A DNA stretch of 64,000 bases, from assembly GCA_037903355.1 (NCBI GenBank), contig JBAJFE010000053.1:1-64000 (forward strand), written 5' to 3'. Positions 50,801-64,000 of this stretch are shown piece after piece. The notes beneath the pieces are model-generated. The model saw only the letters and a list, made by a program, of their open reading frames with translations, was not told the origin of the DNA and searched no databases. Every line of letters begins with the position of its first letter. Position 1 is the first letter of the stretch. This DNA is from Trichuris trichiura (lineage: Eukaryota; Nematoda; Enoplea; Trichinellida; Trichuridae). Both the position numbers and the translations under genes were made by a program.

Positions 50801-52537
50801 GTTCGAAGACGCATTGCTGCTTTACCAGTTTTCTTTTCAACGCCTTCACGCCACTCTTTGCTGTGTACACGGATGCTGTTGGTTTTAAAAATTATTTGCA
50901 TATCCAGTTCGAGCGCCACCTAATCCATCATCGGCGCGACCGCCAATACCGACCGGATTAAAATGTACACAGCGATTACTTGACGACGTCAACTGCGGCG
51001 GTTTGTTGAATAAACAAAAGTTCAAAACGGGCATTTTCCAGGGAAAACATTTTCAGCATACAGAATGCACTTTCCTCGCTTTGTATTTATGACTCATATC
51101 AATAAATGTCACCCAAATTTCCTTCCGAATGTCGGTTGACCACATGAGTAAACGGCGCCGTGAATAAACAATAAAAGAATGTCTCAACGTGGTCAATTAT
51201 GAATTTCTATTGAAGACGAGCAAAGTGACGACGATTCGAATAGAAAGAGCTGTCCATTGCGCCAATGGAAGAAAAACCAGTTGGAGAATATGCAATCTTG
51301 TTACGACGCCGTCAAGTGGCGACCGACCACTTATTCAGCCGGAATGCAGACGCTCCCTGAGATGATGCATCTGTTCATGAGAGGCCATTTCAGCGACTTC
51401 AGCGACCTCTCAACCCTTATTCGGCTCGATGGAACAATAAGCCAAACAGAGCGGAACGCCTACTTGATCCAAAAGACCTAAGACCCCCCGGAGGGTACAG
51501 AAGCCGCTCGGATGGTAATGAGCTTTGCTATAGGCTAAAAAAGAGACAAGCCGGTAGGCTTTATTATCTATGACGTCAGCTTGGCAATAAGGGCAGTTTC
51601 CTTCGCGCCAAAAATACAGTAGGACATGGAAAGGCGCACTAATTTGATTAGACTTTAAAAATGGGCTACTCATCTTGACCTTACGATTTGCTTTTTTGTT
51701 CCTTTCCAAAAGAAGGCAATGAACTGAAAATACGAGCGGACGACCAATGTTGAATTTGAATTTTAAACTTCTTACTTAGACCAGTTTGTGGCAACCACTT
51801 TTCAAGTGTTTGCCAAAGCGACCGGGAAGAAGTTAACAGCGTAACAACGCTGCTATCGCCTACAATACTCTCTCTCTATCTCTTATTTTACGAGTACGCC
51901 GAAAACGTAAAGTGTTTACGGAGAAAATAGCATTTAGGAAACAGTGTATCGCTTTGCCTAGCCAATGGGTGCTGCAAAGGTGTCAACGATCGGTCAACAT
52001 TGGTTTAAAAAAGATAATTCTTGAAACAGTTGAATTAATCAGTGTAGATTTAGTCAACGACGACCAACAGCAGCCATACGAACAACCGCGAAGAAAGAAT
52101 TCGCGTAAACACGGCATTGTACGAACATTTACAATGAGATAACGGTTGTCAAGGACGGCAACTGTCCTCGGAATATGTCTTAATGAAGTAGCAACGCGTG
52201 ACCTTTGCGGCAATTTTGCACAAAAGGAAATTGTTGCCATTTTTAAGCTTACGGTAGGGATAGCTTGTTGTTACTTACGTATGCTAAGTCTTGAGGGCAG
52301 CTTTTGGTTGGTTGATCCGCGGCCGCGAGCAATGGAGATTTCAAAGGCGCCCCTGCACCCGGTTTACCGAACGGATACCATTCTTGTAATTCGGCTTGAA
52401 AAGCGAAAACGAGCGGATTCGATTGAGGCAAGAAAAAAGGAAAAAAAACGACTGCTCTTACCCTTCTCTTGAGCCCACTGACGACGCTTTCGCTCAACTA
52501 ACGATTCCTTGCGAGAAAAATTACGCAGATCAGCCAT
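44803..52537 (-). CDS. Coiled-coil, low-complexity protein (possibly CCDC66-like)
   Basis: Exons: 52462-52537, 52279-52394, 48159-48545, 47693-48102, 47556-47637, 47332-47493, 45706-46400, 45433-45655, 45120-45368, 44976-45065 and 44803-44898. All phases join, giving about 861 residues if no exon is missed in the 3.7-kb intron 2. The N-terminus has ERKRRQWAQEKAELQEWYPFGKPG. Then come a Tyr/Pro/Gln-rich region with a polyproline run, and a strongly charged coiled coil (HDLEERRARSIQQ, EQRRKKLEEAEKERKEMERI) continuing across three exons. A Ser-rich basic region and a short C-terminal coiled coil (KKVMEQLLQLRKQLKEKQKA) follow. The layout suggests a centrosome/cilium or microtubule-linked CCDC66-like protein, but the family call rests on general resemblance only. 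The exon chain is better supported than the name. Confidence 0.6.
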
Positions 52538-53230
52538 TTTAAGCAGCTCTACCAAAAAGCAATCTACAAATTTTGTAACCAACAGACAAACTGTTCGACC
52601 GACCAACTGATCGGCCGAAAAGACGCATCGCGCGTCGGAGACATCGCTCTGAATGCTTACTGTAGTACGCAGGTTAGCGTAAGCAAAAGCAAACGAAAAC
52701 GACCAACGGAAGAAGCGCAACGATGCAATAGGCGCAATTTTAATGCTCAAATTTTGCGTAAAATTGCAAGCGCATCAATTGCGCTGAATCTTTTGCTAAT
52801 TGGTTAAAAACTGCCGAATTCAAGTAGGCGAAGAAAAAATGAAAAAATTAAAGAAATTGTCAGATTGACGGGAAAAACTAAACTGCGCTGGAAGCGAAGA
52901 AGCGCGGACAAAAATGCGCCGGCGTTTGATCAACGCTGCGAAACCGGTTTGCGACTTGGCCAAATGGGCGAGAAAAAATTCCAACTGGCGCGCGACGACC
53001 ACTTAAAGAAGACGCCTGCCTATTTGGTTGCAATTTTCACGCCGTCTTATTGTTAACTGCCGTGAAAGGGCCGGCATTTCTGGACAATTTTTGCCAAAAG
53101 CTACGACAACGCTTGAGAATAAGCGAACCGGTCGCCAAGGTAAACTTACAGATCAATCATGGTGCATAGTACAAATACCGACGCGTTTTGTTCAAACCGG
53201 AAGTAAACTAGCTTTGAAAATTTGTTGAAG

Positions 53231-53748
53231 AGTTTTTCAAAAGAGGTCAGCCAGCTAAGCATTTTGAAATCGAGAATAGCGTCGAAATATTTTACTTAAT
53301 TGATTCGGTACTTCGCTTCATCAATTGCAAGCCTTATTTGGAGGCGTTCGAACATAAATCAATTAGAATGCTGCGAAATCTTTTTACAAAGACATATTGG
53401 CAACGCGAAAGAGATGAAGTGGCAAAATATTGAGCGATAGCGTTTTTCTTCGCCATAATCAATCATCAAAATTAGTTTTTGGGCTCCCTCGAAACCTGCA
53501 CCTATTGGTTAGCTATTTTTGTAAAGGAACAATCGAAAAAGCCCCTTTGCGTAAAGCGGCAAAAGGTCGATGCAATTGCTGGAAAAAAACTTACTTATGC
53601 TCAAAGCTTAAAAAGTAGCCAAAACAATTACTCAAATCGGTCCATTGGAAAAAAACACGCGCTGTTTGACTTTTGCTTATTGAAATTTGCTGCGGGAGAG
53701 CCACAGCCTTTAGAATTAAAACTAACTAAGGTAAAACAAACTCCTTAA
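53231..53748 (+). CDS. Unidentified coding region, two or more exons
   Basis: Two phase-matching segments, 53231-53418 and 53476-53748, are joined by a 57-nt GT-AG intron and give about 153 residues up to a stop at 53746. Residues include EFFKRGQPAKHFEIENSVEI, an amphipathic region, and TYWLAIFVKEQ. An upstream open segment ending at a donor at 53139 (GTCGCCAAG then gtaaac) is phase-compatible and could be the preceding exon. I do not recognise the protein and cannot find the start codon. Possible earlier exons lie on the plus strand at 51257-51481 and 51912-52142. Confidence 0.35.
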
Positions 53749-54401
53749 TTTTTTAAAAGTCTTAGCAAACGCACGTGCGCACTTTAAAAACGCGCATGGC
53801 GTTACTAAGCGGAAATGGAGTCGAAGTAGAGGAAATGTACCTGCGAACAGTTTAGCAGATAGTAAGAAAAAGTTTTCCCTTACTTTAAAATTGGCTGACG
53901 CGGTAGCTTGCAGTCGGTTTTGCTGTTTACGCAGCTGTTTAAAAATTTTTTACCAAAAGTAAACACTTTCACCTGCCGTCGCAAGGTAAGTTTTCTTACG
54001 GGCTTTTCTGTGCGGCTGTTTTCGTCTTTTGGTCATTGTTCGAGCGTGCGAAATGCAGATTTAAATTTTTTGCGCGAAACGTTCTGCACACCGAATCGCG
54101 GCTTTAAGTGTCAAGTTCGCTGCTTCTGGTTGCGGCTTTATTTTCGTTTTGTTTTTATTATCGCTTGCACGAGTATTTTTTGCCTGTTGGGAAGTGTTGT
54201 TGTTCCGCTTGGTAGTTGCGATTAGCCTGCAATTAAGGTTTGGAAAAGCTGCAACTTTATTACAGGAAAAAAACTTTGCCTGCGCAACCGAGGATGCGCA
54301 AGAGATGACGTGGCGAAACGCTCTTTTTTACGTTACTACAGATCTCATATTCTTTGCCGATGGTTCGGCAATCGGCTGCTGAACAGCTAGTCATTCGTCA
54401 C
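53749..54401. other. No gene recognised
   Basis: Short plus-strand frames (for example 53908-54225) are hydrophobic and low in complexity, without identifiable domains. The region separates the unidentified plus-strand locus from the Tuba promoter region. Confidence 0.4.
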
Positions 54402-54847
54402 TTAGTACTCAGCGCATAGCGCTCGGTAGCAGCTGTACGCGCCTTTCTTCTCTTCCTTCGTTGAACGCTCCAACTTCGTAGTCGTCAATGGCAGGCGGCG
54501 GAAGCTCGTATAAAGGTTCGCCAATTTGCACTTTTCGCTTAGCGATCCCCGTCCGTCTTCATTTTTCAACGCATTTACACAGCCAGCCAAAATGGTATTC
54601 CGTTTGTTCCTCACATTACGGTAAACGAATTTAATTCTTTCAACGCGACTTAAGCAGGACTCGCTTAACACAAGCTTGTTAAGTTGCCTGCCTAAACATT
54701 TTCCTCATTTCAAGTCTATCCAAGTTCGTTGAGCAGCTAGACGTACTTTTCTTTTTAATTCCTACAGTAAGCTGTTTTCAAGTACTTTTTTTCTCCGTAC
54801 AAATGTTTTCCAGCCAACAAAATTGTTCCGGCTGCTTGTACTCCCAT
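54402..54847 (-). CDS. Possible two-exon small gene divergent from Tuba
   Basis: An exon from 54847 (ATG) to 54766, reading MGVQAAGTILLAGKHLYGEKKY, joins in phase through a 74-nt intron to 54402-54691, giving about 123 residues. The frame is also open upstream of 54847 to about 55015, so the start could be earlier. The second exon is basic and overlaps another open frame containing LPPPAIDDYEVG, so the reading frame itself is uncertain. No family is recognised. Confidence 0.2.
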
Positions 54848-55034
54848 TGCGACGGGAAAATTGATAAAATTCTTGTTCAACAGTTTTTTCACCCAAAAAC
54901 GTCGATTGGCTAGTTGCGAGCGCGTGTAGAAAATGCTTTTTTTGTAAACTTTTGCCTTCCATTCGCATTTGCTTTCAGCCGTTGGATGAACCAACAACGT
55001 TGCTCGGTATGACAACGTTTACGCGGCGAACAGA

Positions 55035-58000
55035 ATGTTGGCGGTCGGTGTTGCACGCGCATTGTACGATTTCCATTCGTCAACGGCCGGCGATTTGCAG
55101 TTCAATTCGGGCGACGTTATTTTGATAAAGCGAAAAGTCAATAACGATTGGTACCAAAAAAAAAGAATAGAATGAGCTACATATTTTGCATATTGTTTTT
55201 TTTTGCTTTCAGGTTCGAAGGAGAGTCGTTGGACGGTCGTCGTCGCGGTATTTTTCCCGTCAATTACGTGCTGGAAGAAAAATTGCCAAAATTGTCTCCC
55301 AACGATTGTCTCCTCATTGCCGTCAACAATTTCGACGCTCAAACGCCCGCCGACCTTTCCATTCATATTGGTTGGTTTTTGAATGAGTGAAAGCTCGTTG
55401 TGGCACCTTCTCTCTCTTATCTTTTGTTAAGGTGACGTAATCGTTGGAAAAACCCGCGTAGATACTAACTGGTGGAGAGGTGAATTGTACAACAAACGCG
55501 GCTTGTTTCCCGCTCATTATGTACAACCATTGATCGTTGCCAAGGAATCTCAACGTATAGTTGTTCCATTCCAAGCGATCGTAAAAACTTCTCTAAAAGC
55601 CCAACTGCCCGAAGAAATTGATTTGAACGAAGGCGATGTCGTCATTGTTGAACAACTATTGGACGACTTGTGGTGCCGAGGTGTCGTTCAAGGTCGACGT
55701 GGCACATTCCCATTGGCCTTTGTTCAACCTATTCAATGCCCTCTTGTCGGTGACGGAACCTTATTACCAAAGGCTTACGGTATTACGAAGTACAAATTTG
55801 TTGCCAAATGCAGCGGTGAGCTCAGCTTTGAAGCTGGACAAAAGCTGACGCTAATTGGTCACGTGGACGACGAGTGGACATTATGCAAAATAGATGACAA
55901 AGCTGGCATAGCCCCAACTAGTTACATTAGCATAAAGGTCGACTGTCCCAAATTGACCAAAAGCGAATTGCAAAGTGCCATCGCTACAGTATCTAGAGAG
56001 TCGTCTTGTTCGCAGGGTTCGCATGCCGGCAGCACTGAGGGTCCCATTGCCGATCAAAGCTACGTTGGTCGAATTATGAGGGTCGCTTACGACTTTTGCA
56101 GCGGAACCGTTGGCGACTTAACCGCCTTAACTGACGACTACGTGCGTGTAACAAAAGTTTTAAACGACAGTTGGGTAGAGGCGGTCAATTTAAAAAATCA
56201 GCGAACCGGCATAATACCGGTATCCTATTTGGCTTCATTAGTTACCAAGGAGAGCCACGAGCCGACGATCCATTGGAGAAGTGGTAGTGCTGCTCCTATG
56301 GACAATGGACAATTGGACAAAGCCATTGCTCGGACAATGCTGTCGTTGGAAATTGATTCAAAAAGTTCAAGACTTAGCAGCAACTCGGACTCGCGTCTTT
56401 CCAGTCCAACTTCATTGAACAGTACGTCATATTCAGTTTCCCAAAGCGGCGCCAAAGCTATACCTCCGCCGAGACCGTCAACTTTGCCAACCGTTTCGGA
56501 CGAGTTGAATTCAAGTCGTCGCCTTTCAATGGAGATGAACCAATTGGCTACGGTCGACTGCGCAGCAATTACAGCCATCTCGGAATTGCTTCATTCCGAA
56601 AGGGAATATCACAACGAGTTGACGTCTTTGAAAAGAGTCTGCGAAATGCATAAGGAACAGCTTGACTTGGCTCAGCTCATTGTTCGTCTTGGAACGTTGG
56701 TCGACCTATCGTCGACGCTCGTTGGCAAGTTGGAACAAATGCAAAGTGAGTTGCCGGAATTCCATTCGCGCTTTGCTCTTTTCCTAATATGGAAATTCTT
56801 GAAGATCAGCCAAATTTGGCGCTTTTTGGGCAAACCTTTTACGACATGTCGTACCAATTGTCCCAAGCGTACATAGCCTACTGTAATGCTCAAGAGGAGT
56901 GCCTGCCGCGGCTTCTTCAGGCAATTATTTCCATAAAGCGTATATGCGTCGGTTGGAATGTCGGTTGCCTTTTTCTTTCTTCAGCGCGGTGCGGATGGCG
57001 CCAAAGCAGCGGCTGTCGAAGCTCTGTTGTCCGATCTACGATCGTCCTGCCAATGCTTCGACTTGACGACAACGTTGGTTCGACCAATACAGCGATTCCT
57101 TAAATATCCTCTTTATTTGGTTGGACTGCTGAAGATTGCCGACGCGGCAAGCGAGACCCACTTAAAAAGCGCCCTTTGCAGGCTCAGTTCGGCGTCCAAA
57201 CTGCTCAACGAAAACAAGCGTAGAAGCGACCTCGGTTTGTCAAACGCTTCTTTTCCCGCTTATTACCGTATCTACCTGCTTTTCATTTAGTAAAAAAGTA
57301 CAGAGAAGAATGCGAACGATCCTTCGCCGATCGTTTATCCAAATTTAACGTTCATTCAATGAGAAAGAAGAGCAGTCGACTTGGCGTACGTCTATCGTCA
57401 ACCTTTGGTCTGACACAGTTGGTTCGTTCATAAAACGTCGCGTGGTTGTTGCGCGTAAAAGCGCATTGTTGTTGCTTTTAGCGAACGAACGAACAGTTCG
57501 ATCAGTGCGTCAATTTATTCAATGATGACGTCAGCAAAATTAACACATTTTCTCAACACGTCCAATCGACCATTGGAACGGCAATGTCCACTCTGAATGC
57601 CCATCGAGCAATGGTCGAAGCGTTGGACGACTCGTCGACTGTTGGTTCGCAAATGAGCAGTCGCTCGGCAAATGTACTTCGCAATTTGTCCTGTTCGAGC
57701 GTCGTCGTTCAAGAGCTCGTAAGCATTTGAGAGAGAGAGAAAAAGTGCCTCTCTCCAATATGCAAAAACGTCTTGTTTTGCCTTGTTCATTGAAGACGAG
57801 CAACGTACGACTGCACGTTACGGAGCCGACATCCCGCTTGCAAGGTAGCGCCAGAATATTGGCAAAATTAATTGACAAACGTAGGGACAAACTGCTCGAC
57901 TGGGAAGTGGCGACGAACAAATTTCAAAAAGCTACAAAAAATGGCGACTACGTAAAGCTAACTGCGGTGAGTACGTCGCGCGGAGACGATTTCATTCATG

Positions 58001-59013
58001 CTATTCGTCTCAATGGGTTTTTCGAAAGGGAAAATTGGAATCAAAATGTTGTAATTGCTTACCTTTTTTTTTTAACTTTAGCTTTCCGAGCAAATGAAGA
58101 ATGCCCAAGCGGCGTACGACGCTTTGAATGAGCAACTGATTGTCGACTTGGCGTCCTTTCATACGATGGTGATGAATGGATTGGAGGCGGCGCGCGCGGC
58201 GCTCATTCAGGACATGAATCAATTCACCGTTTGGCTTGCCGAACAGTTGCAGTCCGTTGGATCCAACGATCAACGAAGCGACGACGGTTGTATTCCAAAG
58301 CCGATTGAGAATTTCAGCTACGAATCTCCATTGATCTCCTTCGAAGAGGTGAACCGCGCGCGCGCGTATTGTAACTTTTCTAGAAAAGCCAATTTCCATA
58401 AATTCAAGGTTACACCTCGTTTCATTCAACCGTCCTCGTCGTTGTCGTCCTCGTCCGTGTTCGACTCTTCGTCGGTTGGTTCTGCTTTTACCAATGGAAA
58501 AGAAAACGTTTTAGAAAACAAAACTTTAGGCTTCTCTCATTCAGGTAAGCTTTTGCGCGTCCTCATACAGAGTAGACACTATTAATGGGCAGTTGAAAAG
58601 TCGGCAAAATGTTATACGGTTTTTTAGCATTGTCACCTTGTCGAATTTCGAATAATTGTTCTTCGCTAACGCCAGTGATGACGTCAGAGAATGACGTGCC
58701 TTTTTCTGCTTGTAATTCTTCCACGTCAGCTGTGGAAGAGATGACAAGCGGACGTGACGTTGGTCATCAACAACCAAAGATGACCGCTACGCTAAGTGGC
58801 GGCGTTGAAGATGACGTCGATGAATTTTGCGTTGTTGCGTACGATTTTCAAGCTTCAGGTCCGGACGAATTGTCCGTACTTGAAGATGACTTAGTCGTTG
58901 TGCACGACAGACGTGACTTAAGAGGCAATGCAGATTGGTGGTTAGTAGAAAGTGAAGTAGGTGATTTTGGATACGTTCCCGCCACTTACTTGAAGCCATA
59001 TACGGTTATGTAA
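55035..59013 (+). CDS. DNMBP/Tuba-type Rho guanine-nucleotide exchange factor
   Basis: Exons: 55035-55150, 55213-55370, 55432-56745, 56805-56920, 56985-57234, 57291-57421, 57482-57718, 57796-57966, 58082-58544 and 58628-59013. All phases join, giving 1113 residues. Order: five SH3-like domains (each with ALYDF-like and W..G..PxxY elements: GIFPVNYV, GLFPAHYV, GTFPLAFV, AGIAPTSYI, GIIPVSYL); a Ser-rich linker with a PPPRPS motif; a DH (RhoGEF) domain with LVRPIQRFLKYPLYLVGLLK; a BAR domain (LIDKRRDKLLDWE); and a C-terminal SH3 (VVAYDFQASGPDELS). Tuba links dynamin and actin regulators to Cdc42 at membranes and junctions. Vertebrate Tuba has four N-terminal and two C-terminal SH3s, so the distribution differs. 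Intron 4 appears to begin with GC. Confidence 0.95.
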
Positions 59014-60613
59014 GATATGCCATTGTTTTCACCGTCTCTCATTTTATATACGCCATTTGCTTATTGCTAGTCGGTTGCCGGTGCTTCTATCTCTCTCTCT
59101 GTCTCTGCCTTCAGCTTGCCAACGCAATTTTTTTTATCGCATTACTCTTTGCTCCTCGTTTTGCTTCGCAAACCATCGGCCAATACCGCAAACGTTTTTG
59201 CATATTAAATTTCTGTAAAAGAGAAAAATTAGCATATCAGTCAGCAGTTGGTCCTTTCCGCTTGGCGGGCTTTTTTTCTTGCTTACCTTTTTATCCATCC
59301 AACGACGACAGAAATTGAAATACAATCATTTTCGTTGAATGTTGTAGATTATGTCCAATTTTAGGTTGCTCCCATTTTGGAATGCGCTCGTCTTTCAAGC
59401 GTTTGATTGCAAGAATGAAGAGAGACACCTTCGAGCGATCGAGGCGCCACCTATAGAGCGTGTTTTACACAATTGTATTTGTGAATGTACTAATTTTGCA
59501 CGACATCATTGAGCAAGTAGGCATGATTATTATTTTGTTACGATTAGGATGAACGCCTTTGCTTTGATTTCAGCGCGCTTCTACTAATCAGCTCGATTAG
59601 ATGTCAATAGCGACTCCGCTTTGGTTGTATTGCGTATTTGAGCATGGAATGAGAATATGATTTATGTTCCTCAAAAATTTTTACCGTAGCAAGCCAACAA
59701 TGGAGGCGCTTAAATGAAAGCGAAACTTCCAACTTGAACGAATTTTACTCGGCAACGCGTTCTGGAGAGAGTTAAAGAAATTTGAGTGAGAGAAAAATGT
59801 TCCCGCATTTTTTTACCGATGTAAAATTTAAAAACTCGTACGAATTTTATACGGTAAGTATTCAACCAACAGAAAGTAAAGCTAGTTCGACGAAAGCGGA
59901 ATGTGAAAGAACAACTCAAAAAAAAAAGAACTTATTAACATTTCAAAAAATGATTCTTTACACGCTTTTAAGTTAAGAAATAAAGAGTGAATGCTGCATA
60001 AATAGAAAATGGGTGCATTAGAATTTTTTTAAACGTTATTTTAGGAGAAAGAAAAAAAACTGAAGTCGTCAAAGTGGGTTTTGTCAGATGCGCTGCGCTA
60101 TCATTCCGTAAATTTGCCTGCTGTCTTGTTCTGCTTTTCCCTAAGCTTAACCCTACACATGAGACTCTTGCATAGGCTTAGGCTTAGGTAAAGTGAAAAT
60201 AAGCATAGACAGCATGGGCGCTAGTAACGGCAAAACGGGATGGCTGCATAATTAGCAGAAAGGAACCTGCACATCTTATACGGTACGATACGACAAAAAA
60301 ACATGGAAAAACTATAATTTGGGAAGAACAGGTTATTGTATTAAAATTGCACCGCGCGCAGAGCGAGTACACTCGAGAATTAAGAATAATGAAGCGTTAA
60401 AGGGAGAAAAATTAGCGCAAGCATAAAATCATTATATTTAAGAAAATTTTTAATTATGAAAAAATACTTTGAATAAAATTTTGAAAAAAAATATAACTTT
60501 AGAAGGTTTAGCCGAGTAAATGACGATACGCAAGGACGGGCTGATTCAATAGAGTTAACGGAAAGCAGTTTACTAAGAATCGAAGCCAAGGTAAAAACCA
60601 AAACCAAAGAAGG
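59014..60613. other. Intergenic between convergent genes; dispersed-repeat motif
   Basis: No coding exon recognised between the Tuba stop and the CNEP1R1 stop. Around 60100-60290 is repeat-like sequence (TAGGCTTAGGCTTAGG and AACCTGCACATCTTATACGG at 60264) shared with other intergenic and intronic places in the window. Confidence 0.45.
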
Positions 60614-61273
60614 TTAAGGGGACGGCGGACGAGGCTTCAGCTTCAGCCTTCCACTCTTAAAAAGGTGAACGCACGAGTTGGTACAAAATAAAAAGGACAA
60701 AAATGAAAAAAGTACTTACGTCATCGCATGACATATTATACTCTGTGAGAACTGTTCGACACCGAGATACAATACTAAAATATGCATGAAGCGAAAAACT
60801 GTCGACAATTACTGGAAAACTTACATATTTGGAGCAACGATACGTTTATGGACACCGCTTAGAAGAAGAACAATTGTACAAAAAAGACTGAAAGAGAAGA
60901 ACTTATTATTCCACAACGACGCCAACAATCTTCCCTAAATAAAAATAAAAAGAATTAGAAGACCCGAAAAAATTTCCGAATGACTCACTTCTGCTGTAAG
61001 CGGATCTGACAACCAATGATAGGCGCTGAGTAGAAGAAAACAGAGCGTCGTCGTCAACAATCCTTTAAAGGAAAAAAAAATATAAACACATATACGTTAG
61101 CAATTGGTTAAATGGTGAACTATACCTCTCCACTTCTTCGCGTCCGGTTGCATAAAGCTGACCACCTCCATGAGACGCCGCTCAAACGCTTTTAGGTCTT
61201 AAAAAATCATTTACGAACGCACGGAGCAATAATAAAAGCGCAATCGAAAAATACCACCTTCGCAGGCGTCCAT
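60614..61273 (-). CDS. CNEP1R1, regulatory subunit of nuclear envelope phosphatase
   Basis: Exons: 61258-61273, 61126-61197, 60989-61062, 60825-60934, 60720-60774 and 60614-60655. Phases all join, giving 122 residues (human 125). Family landmarks: EDLKAFERRLMEVV at the N-terminus, a first membrane span (LLTTTLCFLLLSAYHWL) ending in SDP, a second span (LFCTIVLLLSGVHKRIVAP), then SRCRTVLTEYNMSCDD and the closing LKPRP. The protein partners CTDNEP1/Dullard (C. elegans CNEP-1 with NEPR-1) to dephosphorylate and activate lipin at the ER and nuclear envelope. That limits membrane phospholipid synthesis and shapes the nucleus. The first coding exon has only 16 nt. It is divergent from the PAK gene. 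Confidence 0.95.
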
Positions 61274-61681
61274 CGAAGCTTACTGTCAAAACGCCAGCCA
61301 GCAAACAACCATTGAAGCCCGAAAAAGCCGATTACTTTAAAATGATTACTGTACTTGAAATGCAGGCAACAACAGGGAATGAATCATACGCAAAAGCGGC
61401 GTCTTTTTTCTTGATTTGATTGACTCTAAATTTATGAAACAATTTTTAAGTGTTACTATTAAAAATGCACTGCGTAAAATTTAAATTTTAATATGCGGGT
61501 TTGCATTTTGAAACGAGAAATTGCCAAGTTCGCTAGTGTGAATTTTAAAAAATGTAGCAATAAACAGGTAGCATTAATTTAGCCGAGGCTTTTTTGTCCA
61601 GCAACAAGGGCTGGGGTGCGCTTATAAAGCGTAAAACTTCGCGCATTCTTGTATATGCCTGATTATCAAAAGTTACTGTAG

Positions 61682-61781
61682 GAATTCGAGAACATTTGGT
61701 CTGCGAAGGCTGACAGTGTCGGCTGGCAAGTTAGCGATTACAAAAAACGACCGACCATTCAAATTCAATTTTTAAATGCCG
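61682..61781 (+). other. Orphan exon-like segment
   Basis: A 100-nt open stretch lies between a good acceptor (TTACTGTAG) and a good donor (GTAAGC). It encodes a Trp- and Tyr-containing, Lys-rich peptide (WSAKADSVGWQVSDYKKRP). It could be a 5' exon of a plus-strand transcript, possibly reaching the PAK gene. I found no partner exon or recognisable domain. Confidence 0.25.
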
Positions 61782-62306
61782 GTAAGCATTTTTTAAAATA
61801 CTATCAAAATTCGTCTACCGAAAGGGCTGTTTGATAGTAGCTAAGTCTTCTTAGCGTGTTCGCAATTGTTGCTCATCGTAAGGAGGCAGTTTGTTTACGT
61901 GTGCCCATTCATCTTGCCTAACTGAACATTGTTTGAAAAGCCGTGAAAGCATCGGAGGCGCGCTTAGCTGAGTCACAATAGCTATTGACCCAAAATCGTT
62001 AGTGACAGTGCACCTATTGGCCTCCTCGTGACTCAGCCACGTGTGAATTAGCGAATACTCGTATCCCATTGAAAATTTGAATGGGCAGACCTATTCTACA
62101 ACCGGTTCTTCATCTCTCAGGCTTTATATTGTTCCTATACGCGACGTAGTCGTCGTCAGCCTAGTATTTGTTCGTTTTGATGTATTGTGTTGTTACCGTT
62201 TCTGAGAGATTGGATTCAAAGAGAAATCTTAATTCGATTTTCTTAAAGATGCTCTGTCCAAGTACGGAGGGACGCTAGGCGAAGCTAACTTCGCCAGCTT
62301 GACACG

Positions 62307-64000
<1,694 letters not shown>

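Overview
The window looks like a piece of a metazoan nuclear genome, most probably a nematode. Multi-exon genes carry many short GT-AG introns of about 50-65 nt, same-strand gene pairs are packed tightly, and splice acceptors sit just upstream of some start codons, as expected for spliced-leader trans-splicing. The gene content (UNC-5, torsin, LRIG, GFAT, PAK, ATG12) is that of an animal. An early-branching (Enoplea/Dorylaimia-type) nematode is my guess and is not demonstrated. All gene models were built by hand by matching exon phases and protein families, without database searches.

Layout. 1-6,138: AT-rich, no recognisable gene, one 993-bp long-inverted-repeat element (4298-5290). 6,139-10,686: a complete, intact Ty1/copia LTR retrotransposon on the minus strand with a TAATT target duplication. 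11,230-18,115, minus strand: dynactin subunit p27 (DCTN6), an F-box protein, and glutamine:fructose-6-phosphate amidotransferase (GFAT, 15 coding exons). 18,116-21,704: repeats and a poorly resolved plus-strand locus resembling the N-terminal part of anamorsin. 21,705-22,181: a GPI-anchored Ly6-like protein. 22,281-25,528, minus: torsin, immediately downstream of RNase H2 subunit C. 26,291-28,382, minus: RCL1, ATG12 and the small subunit of serine palmitoyltransferase, the last two only 19 nt apart. 29,066-33,350, plus: an LRIG-type receptor (leucine-rich repeats, three Ig domains, one membrane span). 33,637-39,998, minus: netrin receptor UNC-5. 44,803-52,537, minus: a long coiled-coil, low-complexity protein, possibly CCDC66-like. 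55,035-59,013, plus: a DNMBP/Tuba Rho-GEF. 60,614-61,273, minus: CNEP1R1 (regulator of the nuclear envelope lipin phosphatase). 62,307-64,000, plus: a p21-activated kinase, cut by the window edge.

Functional themes. UNC-5, PAK and Tuba are known components of Rho-GTPase-controlled guidance and cytoskeletal pathways. Torsin and CNEP1R1 both act at the nuclear envelope/ER membrane, and the serine palmitoyltransferase subunit acts in ER sphingolipid synthesis. These genes are not arranged as one functional cluster. Likely co-transcribed units are RNASEH2C-torsin and SPTSS-ATG12 (perhaps with RCL1).

I found no convincing new multi-gene system. The most interesting items are: the copia element's primer site matching the initiator-tRNA anticodon stem-loop; a 51-nt phase-symmetric GFAT exon at the place where vertebrate GFAT1 has an alternatively spliced exon; GC-AG introns; LRR exons built in 72-nt units; a ~217-bp tandem array beginning exactly at an LRIG splice donor; and a small terminal-inverted-repeat family.
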